From contig NZ_RQHT01000011.1 of assembly GCF_004770905.1 (NCBI RefSeq), positions 1 to 42,595 on the forward strand: a stretch of DNA of 42,595 bases, given 5' to 3'. Both the position numbers and the translations under genes were made by a program. The notes below the pieces were generated by a model, which had not been told where the DNA came from, searched no databases, and was given only the letters and a program-made list of their open reading frames with translations. The DNA is from Leptospira bandrabouensis. Lineage in GTDB: Bacteria > Spirochaetota > Leptospiria > Leptospirales > Leptospiraceae. Shown one piece after another: positions 7,908-15,959 of the stretch; position 1 is the first letter of the stretch, and every line of letters starts with the position of its first letter.

Positions 7908-8326
7908 GGTTTTTCCTCCGAAAAATAGTTTTTTATGATCTCGAACGCTTGTAAGGCGCTAAATGCAAAATGGAATTCGTGATTTTGTGCTACTAGGAAA
8001 CGGCCAGTCTCAATCTGGTTTTTTACTCGTTCGTCCTTTGGTGTTTTACCATCCTTCTTGAATAGTTTTTCATCCTTCTTTTTCATCTCAATCCAAAGAC
8101 CGATTTTCCCTTTTCTTGCGTACGGAAAATGTAAGTCGGACCAACCAGAAGTAACACCTTGTTTCTTTGCAAAAAGAGGATTCCTTTTACCTGCTTCCAT
8201 CCCAGTCCTAAACTTAAGCGTTGGATACGTTACGCCAAGTAAGTGAATGAGGGATGCTTGCTCTTGTGCTTCAGAAGGGACACCAAGAATTGATTTCTTG
8301 GTTCTTGATCTTGTTCTAGTCTTCAT
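7904..8326 (-). CDS. VRR-NUC family nuclease
   Basis: 140 aa from the ATG at 8326, eight to nine bases after GGAG; a TTG at 8332 is an alternative. VRR-NUC nucleases are restriction-like-fold enzymes often carried by phages for branched or damaged DNA. The expected pattern is visible: E..EQ near residues 19-23, GWSD (61-64) and IEMK (79-82), giving the E, D and E-x-K metal site. Downstream, KNQIETGRFLV matches the conserved Gln helix. The gene lies in a block of recombination functions with the SbcCD-like pair. Confidence 0.85.
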   Translation of the reverse strand: MKTRTRSRTKKSILGVPSEAQEQASLIHLLGVTYPTLKFRTGMEAGKRNPLFAKKQGVTSGWSDLHFPYARKGKIGLWIEMKKKDEKLFKKDGKTPKDERVKNQIETGRFLVAQNHEFHFAFSALQAFEIIKNYFSEEKP

Positions 8327-9050
8327 CTTCAAATTCTCCGTCGGAGTTATCTTCTGTATCTGAAACGATTGAAAGGTTTAGTTGTGAATTTTCCTTTCGA
8401 GTAGATTCCTTGATTTCTTTTTGCTTCTTTTCAACTTCCTTATTGAAATTACTTAGATGTAGATCCGCTTCGGAGAAAAACTTTTCACAAAGCGAACGTA
8501 ATTTTTTAAATTCCTTCGACTCTACTGATTGCAATATTTCATCTAAGCATGCACGAGTTATGATCATGTTATGAGATATTGGCAAAAGCGTTTCTGGATC
8601 ATTAGATTGGAATTGTAATTCGAATATTGGCCTAGCTCTACCTGCTAATTTGAAATCCTTTTGTTTTATAAAATTTATTTGAATTTTCTCGATAGAAGGT
8701 AACCGGCTGTATTTATCTTTAATTCGATTTTCTCTAAGGGACAATTCTGTTGCTTCAAATTGAAGAGCGAGATTTGCAAGATGGGAATTTAGATCCCTTT
8801 CGAGATCTTTCGATGTTGGCAAATCCCACCCTTGGATTTCGTTGATCAACTTTTTCATAGATCCAACGATTTTCCAGATGTTTGTATTGGTTTTCTCTCC
8901 GGTATCCACAGTAATTTCATAGTTTTGAAGAACTTGTGCTTTTAATTTGAGAGATGTTTTGATATCGGCTGAAACTACAGTATATGTTTTTTCTGCAACT
9001 TCACGATCGATTTGATCTTCTGTTTTTTGTGTAAGTGTTGCCTGAGTCAT
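8316..9050 (-). CDS. Hypothetical early protein with acidic C-terminal tail
   Basis: 244 aa starting MTQATLTQKTEDQ. It is helical with a middle beta region (IEKIQINFIKQKDFKLAG) and ends in a disordered acidic tail (DTEDNSDGEFEDED). Such tails recall those of single-strand-binding proteins, but no OB-fold pattern is evident. Its place between a nuclease and the SbcCD-like genes suggests a DNA-replication or recombination accessory. No family is recognised. Confidence 0.7.
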   Translation of the reverse strand: MTQATLTQKTEDQIDREVAEKTYTVVSADIKTSLKLKAQVLQNYEITVDTGEKTNTNIWKIVGSMKKLINEIQGWDLPTSKDLERDLNSHLANLALQFEATELSLRENRIKDKYSRLPSIEKIQINFIKQKDFKLAGRARPIFELQFQSNDPETLLPISHNMIITRACLDEILQSVESKEFKKLRSLCEKFFSEADLHLSNFNKEVEKKQKEIKESTRKENSQLNLSIVSDTEDNSDGEFEDED

Positions 9051-9055
9051 AATTA

Positions 9056-9307
9056 TTAAGCTGCCTTGTTTTTGTTTTTCTCGAAATATTCCATCGCTCT
9101 CTTCATTTGAACCGTATGTAATGAAACAGGAAAGTTTTCCAGTTTCAACGTTGGCATTTTAACCTTGTATACAGTTGTTAGCCTGCGAAGGAACTCTAGA
9201 ATGTTCTGTTCTAAATCACCTTGTTTGTTCTCGCAATGTTCGAGAATGAACTTCTCCGGGTGTTCCCGAAAGGAAACGCTTGGGTTAAGAGAATTAGGTG
9301 CACTCAT
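9056..9307 (-). CDS. Small hypothetical early protein
   Basis: 83 aa starting MSAPNSLNPSVSF, overlapping the upstream gene by 14 bases and ending five bases before the next start. It is helical with a central QNILEFLRRLTTVYKVK segment. No family is recognised. Confidence 0.6.
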   Translation of the reverse strand: MSAPNSLNPSVSFREHPEKFILEHCENKQGDLEQNILEFLRRLTTVYKVKMPTLKLENFPVSLHTVQMKRAMEYFEKNKNKAA

Positions 9308-9713
9308 ATACTTTGATCTCCTTCATCCATTCATCGAATGAAACATCTGAAACCAATTCCATCGGTTGAACTTTTACAACTTCAACTTTTGGCTCCTGTA
9401 TATCAGGGAAAGGAAGAATATCTGTTGGCCGTGTTCTAGAATAAACGAGGGCCTTGTTCCGAGCCGGCCGAGAAGCGTGAACCCAACCTTCCTTTCGAAG
9501 CCATCTTAAATCGTAGTCTACCATTGCGTAAGTCCACCGAGGCATTCCCAAAGGGGTGTTCTCGTTCGCTAGATCAACGATATGTTTAATCCTACCCTGC
9601 CATGACTCTTTCGATCCTATTCGAAAGTAGATCAGCCCGAGAATGAAAAGTCTCCTACCACTACGAATTCGCAATGGTGCATCAAGTGGCATTTTAGACC
9701 AAAAATCATTCAT
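9294..9713 (-). CDS. Hypothetical protein with winged-helix-like centre
   Basis: 139 aa. Residues about 40-95 (KHIVDLANENTP, YAMVDYDLRWLRKEGWVHASR, ALVYSRT) read like a winged helix with an added basic wing, so a DNA-binding role is possible. The C-terminal third is acidic and unstructured. The ATG overlaps the stop of the 59-aa upstream gene (ATGA). No family assignment is made. Confidence 0.6.
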   Translation of the reverse strand: MNDFWSKMPLDAPLRIRSGRRLFILGLIYFRIGSKESWQGRIKHIVDLANENTPLGMPRWTYAMVDYDLRWLRKEGWVHASRPARNKALVYSRTRPTDILPFPDIQEPKVEVVKVQPMELVSDVSFDEWMKEIKVYECT

Positions 9714-9889
9714 AGTTTACCGCCTAATGGAAGGTAACGAACTACTTCAACTGAACGCTTTGGTTTCAAATTGATCCTCAATACCTGCTGACTCATTGCT
9801 CGGAGGAATGGCCTCCCCCAAGCAACACTTCCTAACACAATCGAATGATACATCAGCGTGATACCTAGTTCAAACATTGCTTCGTTCAT
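9710..9889 (-). CDS. Short hypothetical protein between the SbcC-like and 139-aa genes
   Basis: 59 aa, starting MNEAMFELGITLMYHS and ending YLPLGGKL. It is easily missed because of its size, but it overlaps the SbcC-like stop by ATGA and the next start by ATGA, and so fills exactly the only gap in this part of the operon. It has an amphipathic N-terminus and a basic centre. No family is recognised. Confidence 0.65.
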   Translation of the reverse strand: MNEAMFELGITLMYHSIVLGSVAWGRPFLRAMSQQVLRINLKPKRSVEVVRYLPLGGKL

Positions 9890-12219
9890 AGAGAAATTAC
9901 CTCACGTTGTGTTTTTTCTATTTTTCCATCCGCGACTCGAAAAACACAGTCAGCGAGATCCTGAATTTCCGGTTTATGTGAAACGAAAATGACCTGTTTG
10001 AATCCACCTAACGTCATCGCCTTATCCAACATCTTTTGGTAAAGGTAGGCGTTTTTTTGTGTAAGTCCTCCATCCGCTTCATCTCGGATCAGAGTTTCAA
10101 TGGCCTTTCCTGTTTTTTGAATCTTGTATACGGCCACACCTAATGAGATTCCTTCTTTGATGATGGCCTCCTGTCCCCCGGATTTATTATCTACGAAGGT
10201 TTCCTCACCGGTCTCTTCATCGTATACTGCAATGGAGAAGTCCTCTTTGATCGTTCCTTTCCCAGTTTCCTTTGTTGTTTTAAAGGATACTTGAAATCGG
10301 GATCCGTAGCATTCCGAAAGAACATCATTGATGGTTGCTGAAATCTCTGGACCACTCGCATCCAGCTTTAGGGCCCGAACACCTTTTGGAGAAAGGGCCT
10401 CGCAAAGATTTTTGATCCGTCCAAGCCTTTCCAATTTAGTCTTGGTACCAAGTGATTCCAGTTTCTCTTTTGCTTCTTTTACCTGTAAAAGTTTTGATTC
10501 AAATTTGGAAATATTAGATACAAGCTCATCTCTTCTCTGATTCAAAATTGTCTTTTTGGATCGGGCTTCGCTCAGTTCCTTCTCAATTAAAAGTTGTCCA
10601 TCAACATCGGATTGTTTTGCGGTGATCAAAGATTCGATTTCGGAAAGCTTCGATTCCAAATCCTTTTTCTTGTTCGTTGAGATATCGATTTTAGCCTGAT
10701 AATCACGGATCCGTTCATCTATTAAATCTAAATGAGCAAGATGTTTTAGAGTTTCATCGAAAGTAGAGATTTCAGTTTTCTTTTCTGAAATTTGTTTTCT
10801 GATTTCATCTTCTTTGTTTCTTAGCTCCTTAACTGAATCGAAAGTTTTCAGTTTTTCGGATGTGAGCAATTTTTCGGAATCGATTCTTTGCATTTCCAAC
10901 TTAGAAGAATCAATTTTTTTAACCTGCGATTCCACTTGTAGAGTAATCGAATCAAATTCTTTCTGTAGCTCTTCGATTCGACCTTTCGATTTTACAGCAT
11001 CGGCCAGGAGTTCGCAGGCTTCTGTTAGTTGCTTGCCTGATACTTCAACTCCATTGCAGGGAACTCTTTCGAGAAGGCTTGCTTTCTTTTGGCATTCGGT
11101 CACTTCCGAAGTCAACTTTGCGAGCTTCGATCGATACTCGGAAAGGAGTGTGTTCGCAGTATCAAATTCATTGCGAGTCGATGTCTTCTGGTTTTCGAGT
11201 TTTTCAAGTTCAAGAGTCACCTCTTTATTTGAATTTTCAATTGCCTTCGTTTCGATATCGATTTTGGTTTTGATTTCTAGGATTGATTTATCCAATTCCG
11301 AAATCTCTTTTTCCAAACAATTTTTCTTTTCGACTGCAGTTCTGATCTCAGGTTCTTTTTCTTTTAAAGCCTCGTTGTTTCTGAGTCTCTCGGATAGATC
11401 CTCGATTTCCTTTTCCAAAACCTCTTTGTCAGCTGAAAGAGTTTTTTTAGATTCAATCAATTCTCGAACTTCTGTAGATCCTGCTTTGTAATCCGCTAAC
11501 CTTTGTTGGATTTCTGATAGAACTTTTTCCAAAGATAGAAGTTCGCCTTCCACTTTGGTTTTTTCTTTCAGATCATCACTCAAACTATTCTGAGCATTCG
11601 ATTCGCCTTCGATGATAAAGTTTAAATTTTTAAACAATACATCATCTGCAGCAATGCTACTCTCAAGAGCCTTTCTTTCACTTTCAAGAAGCTCGAATTC
11701 CGAATCGTATTCTTGGAATCCCAAAAGGTTTCCGAGAAGCTCTCTGGATCCTGCTTGGTCCAGGGACACGATGTGACCCTTCCCTTTTTGGCTGTGGTAC
11801 AGAGCCGATAGGAAAAGTTCCTCCGGAAGATCAGTGTGTTCCAAAAACTTTTCTTGGAATTCTTTGAGCTTCCCTTCTGTGACTGCTTTCCCATCGACAT
11901 AGAGATAAGGCTTTTGAGTTTTCGCAATTGGATCGATGAGTCTTTTTACGTGAATCAGCTTTCCATTGAATTCGGCTTTCACTTCGATGGAGGATGTTTT
12001 GTCTTTGAAACATCCGTAAATCGCACCCTCTTCTCTTCCTGATTCCGAACGTCTGTTTGGTGTCACTCCATAGAATGCCATCGAAAGAGTGTCTAAAAGT
12101 GTTGTTTTCCCGGATCCGTTATCGCCAACGATGGCAATCTTTGAATCATCTCCGGGAGTCCATGTGATCCCGTCTGGAAATGGGATAGATCCTTTGTTTT
12201 TTATTTCCAAGATTTTCAT
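9886..12219 (-). CDS. sbcC: SbcC/Rad50-like ATPase, nuclease partner subunit
   Basis: 777 aa. Residues 31-40 hold Walker A (VGDNGSGKTT). The signature motif NKSGGQEA and the Walker B segment LIRDEADGG lie near the C-terminus, separated by about 450 residues of antiparallel coiled coil. At the coil apex (about residue 385-400) the sequence is PCNGVEVSGKQLTEACELL; the classical CxxC hook is reduced to isolated cysteines. It works with the SbcD-like phosphoesterase encoded just upstream (ATGA overlap) to process DNA ends, hairpins or replication intermediates. It is shorter than E. coli SbcC, as is usual for phage versions. Confidence 0.9.
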   Translation of the reverse strand: MKILEIKNKGSIPFPDGITWTPGDDSKIAIVGDNGSGKTTLLDTLSMAFYGVTPNRRSESGREEGAIYGCFKDKTSSIEVKAEFNGKLIHVKRLIDPIAKTQKPYLYVDGKAVTEGKLKEFQEKFLEHTDLPEELFLSALYHSQKGKGHIVSLDQAGSRELLGNLLGFQEYDSEFELLESERKALESSIAADDVLFKNLNFIIEGESNAQNSLSDDLKEKTKVEGELLSLEKVLSEIQQRLADYKAGSTEVRELIESKKTLSADKEVLEKEIEDLSERLRNNEALKEKEPEIRTAVEKKNCLEKEISELDKSILEIKTKIDIETKAIENSNKEVTLELEKLENQKTSTRNEFDTANTLLSEYRSKLAKLTSEVTECQKKASLLERVPCNGVEVSGKQLTEACELLADAVKSKGRIEELQKEFDSITLQVESQVKKIDSSKLEMQRIDSEKLLTSEKLKTFDSVKELRNKEDEIRKQISEKKTEISTFDETLKHLAHLDLIDERIRDYQAKIDISTNKKKDLESKLSEIESLITAKQSDVDGQLLIEKELSEARSKKTILNQRRDELVSNISKFESKLLQVKEAKEKLESLGTKTKLERLGRIKNLCEALSPKGVRALKLDASGPEISATINDVLSECYGSRFQVSFKTTKETGKGTIKEDFSIAVYDEETGEETFVDNKSGGQEAIIKEGISLGVAVYKIQKTGKAIETLIRDEADGGLTQKNAYLYQKMLDKAMTLGGFKQVIFVSHKPEIQDLADCVFRVADGKIEKTQREVISL

Positions 12220-13373
12220 GCCGCAACCTCTTCTTTTACTTCCTGAGCTTGAATGATAGCTCGACGTTCTGCGAGATGGATTTCGATATCAAAATCTTCC
12301 ATCCCTTTGCTTTTGAAATAGATTCGAAGGGATTCTTCGATATCGTTTGTCTTTGCTATCTCCTCGTTTCGAACTGCAATTTTTGTGACTGTAGTTTTCT
12401 CGATTTTTACCGTTGGATCTACTGCAGATAGAATCTCTTTCAGATTGGTGGGAATTGTGTGAGTGAGTTCTTTATCTACCGTGTAACGAAATCGAAGTTT
12501 TGCATTTGATTCCGAAATCTTTGTCAGATCGATCGTTTCACCAGATTCCCCAATAAATTCGGTTCCGTTCCACTTTGCAGAAATAGAAATCATCGGCTCT
12601 GGATTCAGTGAAATGAATTCAGGCATTTCATCCCATAATCCTCCATTCCAAGTCCAAATCAAAATTCCTTTATCGTCTTTCGCCTCTCCCCATGTTTGGC
12701 GAGTGATCGATCCAGGATACCAAACCTTGCCACCGACATTTTGTACTTTGTGGTAGTGGCCACCAACAACCGGGCATCCAAAAGATTCGAGTAGGCCGAG
12801 CGGTAAGTGAATTCCGTTCATCCGAGGGATGCGGTCGTTATCCAATTTTGCATCCGAGATTGTTCCGTGAAAGGGAACAAAAGAAGGAAAATCAGCATTC
12901 TGAATTTTTTGGTAATAAGAATCCAAAAGATCCATAAATGCATTGGTTCCTTTCTCCGCTAACTGCTCGACACTCTTTGATTGGAGAGCCAGGGCACCTG
13001 CAGAGAAATGTGGAATCGTAAGGAATTGGATACGCTCTTTTTCCTGACCTAGATAGAAATCAAAGATTTCAGGAGTTTCCGAAACATAAACATTCCCAAA
13101 AACTCGACTCTGATAGCATAGGAGTTCTTTCGGTTTATCGTGGTTCCCTCGAATGACAAGAATCGGAGTATTTGCCGCAAATCCATCAATGAACTGTTTG
13201 AAAACTAACCTTTGTTCTTCAGTGGAAACATCCTCAAAGATGTCTCCACCAACGCATACGAGGTCCACATTCCGTTCCCGAAAGATTTCGCCTGCCTTGA
13301 GAAGTGCGATTGCTTCCTTGGATTCGAATCCACCTTGGAGATGGATGTCTGCAATGTTACCAATCTTAATCAT
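12216..13373 (-). CDS. sbcD: SbcD/Mre11-like metallophosphoesterase nuclease subunit
   Basis: 385 aa. The binuclear metal site motifs are in order: ADIHL (8-12), GGDIFE (about 42-47), RGNHDK (about 76-81) and GGHYHK (about 205), with a C-terminal capping region. It forms the exonuclease/endonuclease half of the SbcCD complex. The start overlaps the stop of the 295-aa gene and the stop overlaps the SbcC-like start, both as ATGA, so the three products are translationally linked. Confidence 0.92.
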   Translation of the reverse strand: MIKIGNIADIHLQGGFESKEAIALLKAGEIFRERNVDLVCVGGDIFEDVSTEEQRLVFKQFIDGFAANTPILVIRGNHDKPKELLCYQSRVFGNVYVSETPEIFDFYLGQEKERIQFLTIPHFSAGALALQSKSVEQLAEKGTNAFMDLLDSYYQKIQNADFPSFVPFHGTISDAKLDNDRIPRMNGIHLPLGLLESFGCPVVGGHYHKVQNVGGKVWYPGSITRQTWGEAKDDKGILIWTWNGGLWDEMPEFISLNPEPMISISAKWNGTEFIGESGETIDLTKISESNAKLRFRYTVDKELTHTIPTNLKEILSAVDPTVKIEKTTVTKIAVRNEEIAKTNDIEESLRIYFKSKGMEDFDIEIHLAERRAIIQAQEVKEEVAA

Positions 13374-14257
13374 AGCTTTGCCTCCTTAGGATTCAATTCC
13401 CGATATTTGTTCCCGAGTAAAGTTTTCAGACCAAGGAAAACTAACTCGTCTTCGATGATATCTTGCGAAAGAGTATCCCGTAGCTCTTCCCATCGTTGCT
13501 TAGTGGAACATTCTTTGATCCAATTCTTGAATTCATCAGCTGTGTATGGTTTTTCGATCGCAGGTGCAGTATCTCCATAAAGGCTTTCTTTTGCTACAGT
13601 TGCCGATGCCTCAATGGTTTTTCCTTGCTCGAGCGATTCGATAGATCCATCGCCAACTATGGCCCGGACACAAACCCACATCTTTTGAGCCTCCTCTCTC
13701 TTCATTTGAGTAGGGATCGCAAGCATCTCTTTGATCGCATTTCGTTTCGCTTTTCGATCAACACTCTCATAAATGTGAGCTTGGTTTTTTCCAGAAGACG
13801 TCGTAATTGGAAGGCTTTTTCCTACTGGAGATGATTTAACAATTGTTCCATCTGGCAATCGTAGAGAGGCAACATACTCGATACGCAAATGAGGTATACC
13901 ATTGAGCTTGGTTTCATCTTCTGTAACTTTCTCAAGTCGGATTCCCATTGCTTGGGCAATATTGATCACCTTTTCAGATTTCAACATCACGTGACCTGGT
14001 TTTAGATTTACCTCAGAGGCATTCTTTTCATCCCACAAATCATCATCATTTACTGTTACAAACTGTGGTTTTAGTGAGATTCCTTCCGGGAGGGAGTTCA
14101 TTAGAAACTGCGAAAACATTACGATATTGTATTTCTCTGTTGGGAACAATGTCTTAAGGTTTTTGAGTTTCTCGATTGGGTCCTTTGCATACGCACTGGG
14201 ATTGATCTCTCCGTTCGAAAGCAAGATCGAATTTTCTTGTGTTGTTGATTCAGCCAT
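13370..14257 (-). CDS. Possible single-strand DNA annealing (recombinase) protein
   Basis: 295 aa. The central region runs from an EYVASLRLPDGT strand to ESVDRKAKRNAIKEMLAIP (residues about 165-185), which resembles the helix with alternating basic and Ala residues in phage ERF/Rad52-type annealing proteins. The C-terminus is helical (TADEFKNWIKECSTKQRW). Placement directly before the SbcD and SbcC-like genes fits a phage recombination unit of nuclease plus annealing protein. The family link is weak; a generic DNA-replication accessory is the alternative. Confidence 0.4.
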   Translation of the reverse strand: MAESTTQENSILLSNGEINPSAYAKDPIEKLKNLKTLFPTEKYNIVMFSQFLMNSLPEGISLKPQFVTVNDDDLWDEKNASEVNLKPGHVMLKSEKVINIAQAMGIRLEKVTEDETKLNGIPHLRIEYVASLRLPDGTIVKSSPVGKSLPITTSSGKNQAHIYESVDRKAKRNAIKEMLAIPTQMKREEAQKMWVCVRAIVGDGSIESLEQGKTIEASATVAKESLYGDTAPAIEKPYTADEFKNWIKECSTKQRWEELRDTLSQDIIEDELVFLGLKTLLGNKYRELNPKEAKL

Positions 14258-14432
14258 GTTGTAGCTCCTTTTCTATTTTTCCGTTAAATTCCATTTCCAG
14301 TTCGTAGGTATCATAACCGTATCCCTGGAGGATTGTGATTGCTTCGGAGTGATGGTATTTCAGATCAATTAGGATCTGATAAACATTTCTCACTGAAAAT
14401 ATTCCCTGATCGACATCGAGTGAGAATTCCAT
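14250..14432 (-). CDS. Small hypothetical early protein
   Basis: 60 aa starting MEFSLDVDQGIFSV, its ATG sharing a base with the upstream stop (TAATG) and its end overlapping the next gene by eight bases. It is mixed helix/strand with many acidic residues. No family is recognised. Confidence 0.6.
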   Translation of the reverse strand: MEFSLDVDQGIFSVRNVYQILIDLKYHHSEAITILQGYGYDTYELEMEFNGKIEKELQHG

Positions 14433-14824
14433 TATGTTTTCACCTCACAGTATACTGGTGGGATTAGTCCTTGGGATTCAAGATGTTCTGTTATTTCGCT
14501 TAGAAGTGGCTCTCTACCCAAGTCTCTCGAAAGTTCAAATCTTGATTGGTCTACTAGTTTTGTGAGCTTATCAAAATCATCCTTTGCAGCTTCGATCCGA
14601 ACATCCTCATATAAATCGAAATGGTTACATGCGTTATCCCAACGGTCGCAAAAAAGTTTTCGGCTTCCATCGTAGGAATAATCTTTCCAGCGTTTGAGCG
14701 CTCGTTTAGCACCGCATTTCGGACATTTGTTGGAAATAGTATATTTCTTAAGGTGTTCTGGAAATCCACCGTGGTCGGATCTATCTGGAATCGTTACTGT
14801 GATTGTCTCATCTTCTGAATTCAT
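14432..14824 (-). CDS. Zinc-ribbon protein
   Basis: 130 aa. CPKCG at residues 34-38 and two later cysteines (C59 in LFCDRW, C66 in NACNHF) make a four-Cys zinc ribbon, usually a nucleic-acid or protein-binding module. The C-terminal half is helical with a SEITEHLESQG segment. No specific family is recognised. It is the first gene after the 120-base spacer that holds two hairpins. Confidence 0.65.
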   Translation of the reverse strand: MNSEDETITVTIPDRSDHGGFPEHLKKYTISNKCPKCGAKRALKRWKDYSYDGSRKLFCDRWDNACNHFDLYEDVRIEAAKDDFDKLTKLVDQSRFELSRDLGREPLLSEITEHLESQGLIPPVYCEVKT

Positions 14825-14860
14825 TGGTTCTCTCCTTTTCTAAAGTACTTGCAAAGAAGA

Positions 14861-14950
14861 GATGGTAGGTCTATGGTGTTCCTATCATCTCCTGATGTGG
14901 CCCTCGATTGTTAGCCGCCAAGCATAGTCAATCGGGGGTTTGTTGTTTTA
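14861..14950 (+). ncRNA. Candidate structured RNA: two adjacent hairpins with complementary loops
   Basis: In the gap between two minus-strand genes, GATGGTAGG (14861-14869) pairs with CCTATCATC (14881-14889), and CCCTCGATTG (14901-14910) pairs with CAATCGGGGG (14929-14938). Each stem has one G-U wobble that is a pair only in a plus-strand RNA and an A-C mismatch on the minus strand. Loop 1 contains CTATG and loop 2 CATAG, which could kiss. A U-rich run (TTTGTTGTTTT) follows the second stem, as in a terminator. No clear plus-strand promoter is visible, so a leader element of the minus operon remains possible. Confidence 0.4.
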
Positions 14951-15145
14951 AGACCAAAGTCCTCCTAGCGGATTCATGTTGGTCGAAGTTTTCGCATATC
15001 GATTCTTAGAAGTCGAATCCATAAAATATCGCACTTTCTTAAAATCCTGATGAAGTTCTTCTCGAGACTTTCCATTCTGAAATATTTCAGATTTCTTGTT
15101 TGCTTCGAGTTGCTCCGTTAGGATTTTATGAAAGGAATCATCCAC
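14948..15145 (-). CDS. Small hypothetical early protein
   Basis: 65 aa, starting MDDSFHKILTEQLEANKK, overlapping the upstream gene by eight bases. It is charged and helical in the first 50 residues and ends TNMNPLGGLWS. No family is recognised. Confidence 0.6.
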   Translation of the reverse strand: MDDSFHKILTEQLEANKKSEIFQNGKSREELHQDFKKVRYFMDSTSKNRYAKTSTNMNPLGGLWS

Positions 15146-15464
15146 CTTTTTTCATTTCCTCCAAAGATTGTAAGAAATCTTCCCTCGTTGTGATGTTCGA
15201 AGGATCAAAGATAACTTTCGCTAGGTCATAGAGCTCTTCCAAACGACCTTCTTCTTCTACAATTTGAATCGCTGCCTTCTTTTCGATTTTCGATAGAAGC
15301 TTGTAGTCACGGTGCATTGTTAGTTTTGCTAAACTGTATAGTTGGTTCCAAAGTGATTGGTGACCTGTGTTCGATTGAAAGGCGTATTCCTTCAAAAGGA
15401 TTCCAATTTCATTTCGAAAATTCAGAACTTGTTTCTCTTCTACTTCGTTTGTCTCAACACTCAT
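15138..15464 (-). CDS. Hypothetical early protein
   Basis: 108 aa from the ATG at 15464 (MSVETNEVEEKQVLNF), preferred because GAGG lies seven bases before it and it overlaps the stop of the small upstream gene; an ATG at 15500 would add 12 residues. It is helical throughout. No family is recognised. It is the third gene after the early promoter. Confidence 0.6.
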   Translation of the reverse strand: MSVETNEVEEKQVLNFRNEIGILLKEYAFQSNTGHQSLWNQLYSLAKLTMHRDYKLLSKIEKKAAIQIVEEEGRLEELYDLAKVIFDPSNITTREDFLQSLEEMKKGG

Positions 15465-15567
15465 AAAATCCCTCGCTTCTAAGAATACTTTTGATTTCAC
15501 CTAACTTTAGTTTGTATCCGTATTGTTGTTCGAATCTAGAAATGATTAATTTTGCTCTTGCGATCAT
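15454..15567 (-). CDS. Very small basic early protein
   Basis: 37 aa: an ATG at 15567 overlaps the stop of the Cro-like gene (ATGA), and the frame MIARAKLIISRFEQQYG continues through LKLGEIKSILRSEGFYEC to a TGA at 15454. The next gene starts inside its last codons behind GAGG. The basic helical sequence and tight coupling on both sides support translation. No family is recognised. Confidence 0.55.
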   Translation of the reverse strand: MIARAKLIISRFEQQYGYKLKLGEIKSILRSEGFYEC

Positions 15568-15857
15568 GCAGACATCCTTTCCAAAGTTCTGATGGCTTTA
15601 GTCGGATCTGGATAATCCCGGTCCAAATAGATGTCGTGCTTCTCAAACCAGAGTGCAACTTTAGGAGAATGGCATTTTCCTGTGATGAATTCAGAAACAA
15701 CCGGACGGCTCACACCGCATTCATAAGCAATTGAAGCCTGGTCCTTGCCCAGATAGGCAAGAATCCTATTGATTGCCGTCGGATCGTCCGGGAACGGCCT
15801 CACAGGCGACATAGTAAGGATCTCTACTAAATTCGATTGCTTTGTTTCACTCATCAT
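15564..15857 (-). CDS. Cro-like helix-turn-helix regulator
   Basis: 97 aa, first gene of the early (lytic) operon and divergent from the repressor gene. The HTH is at residues about 40-61 (QASIAYECGVSRPVVSEFITG), followed by KCHSPKVALWFEK, typical of phage Cro/CI-class or XRE-type proteins. It would bind the shared operators in 15858-15959 and shut repressor or early transcription. The first ATG pair is at 15854-15857; a weak GGGTG lies about 12 bases upstream. Confidence 0.8.
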   Translation of the reverse strand: MMSETKQSNLVEILTMSPVRPFPDDPTAINRILAYLGKDQASIAYECGVSRPVVSEFITGKCHSPKVALWFEKHDIYLDRDYPDPTKAIRTLERMSA

Positions 15858-15874
15858 ATGTGATTACACCCTGA

Positions 15875-15891
15875 ACCTAATTGATTTAGGT
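15875..15891. promoter_or_regulatory. Operator-like palindrome in the immunity region
   Basis: ACCTAA, five bases, TTAGGT form a perfect 6-bp inverted repeat just downstream of the predicted start of the early transcript. Its location suits a repressor or Cro binding site. No exact second copy is seen in the 100-bp divergent region. Confidence 0.55.
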
Positions 15892-15900
15892 AACGAAATC

Positions 15901-15928
15901 AGAATACAGGTAGCTTATATTTTGTCAA
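15901..15928 (-). promoter_or_regulatory. Early (lytic) promoter
   Basis: On the minus strand a perfect -35 TTGACA (15923-15928) is followed by a 16-base spacer and a -10 TATTCT (15901-15906). Transcription would start near 15894 and read into the Cro-like gene and the whole early operon. The palindrome at 15875-15891 lies at the start site. Confidence 0.7.
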
Positions 15929-15955
15929 ATTACTTTTTTACAGGTGAGCTATATT
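15906..15955. promoter_or_regulatory. Pair of direct repeats, candidate repressor sites
   Basis: ACAGGTAGCTTATATTTT (from 15906) and ACAGGTGAGCTATATTTT (from 15940) are close direct repeats 34 bp apart. The first covers the spacer of the early promoter, the second lies just before the repressor gene and supplies its AGGTGAG ribosome-binding sequence. They would allow one protein to control both directions. Confidence 0.5.
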
Positions 15956-15959
15956 TTTT

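Noticed and set aside
10814..11491. 225-aa Ser/Phe-rich plus-strand frame inside the SbcC-like gene
   Set aside because: Its composition is the antisense image of the Glu/Lys-rich coiled coil, and the SbcC-like frame is certain.
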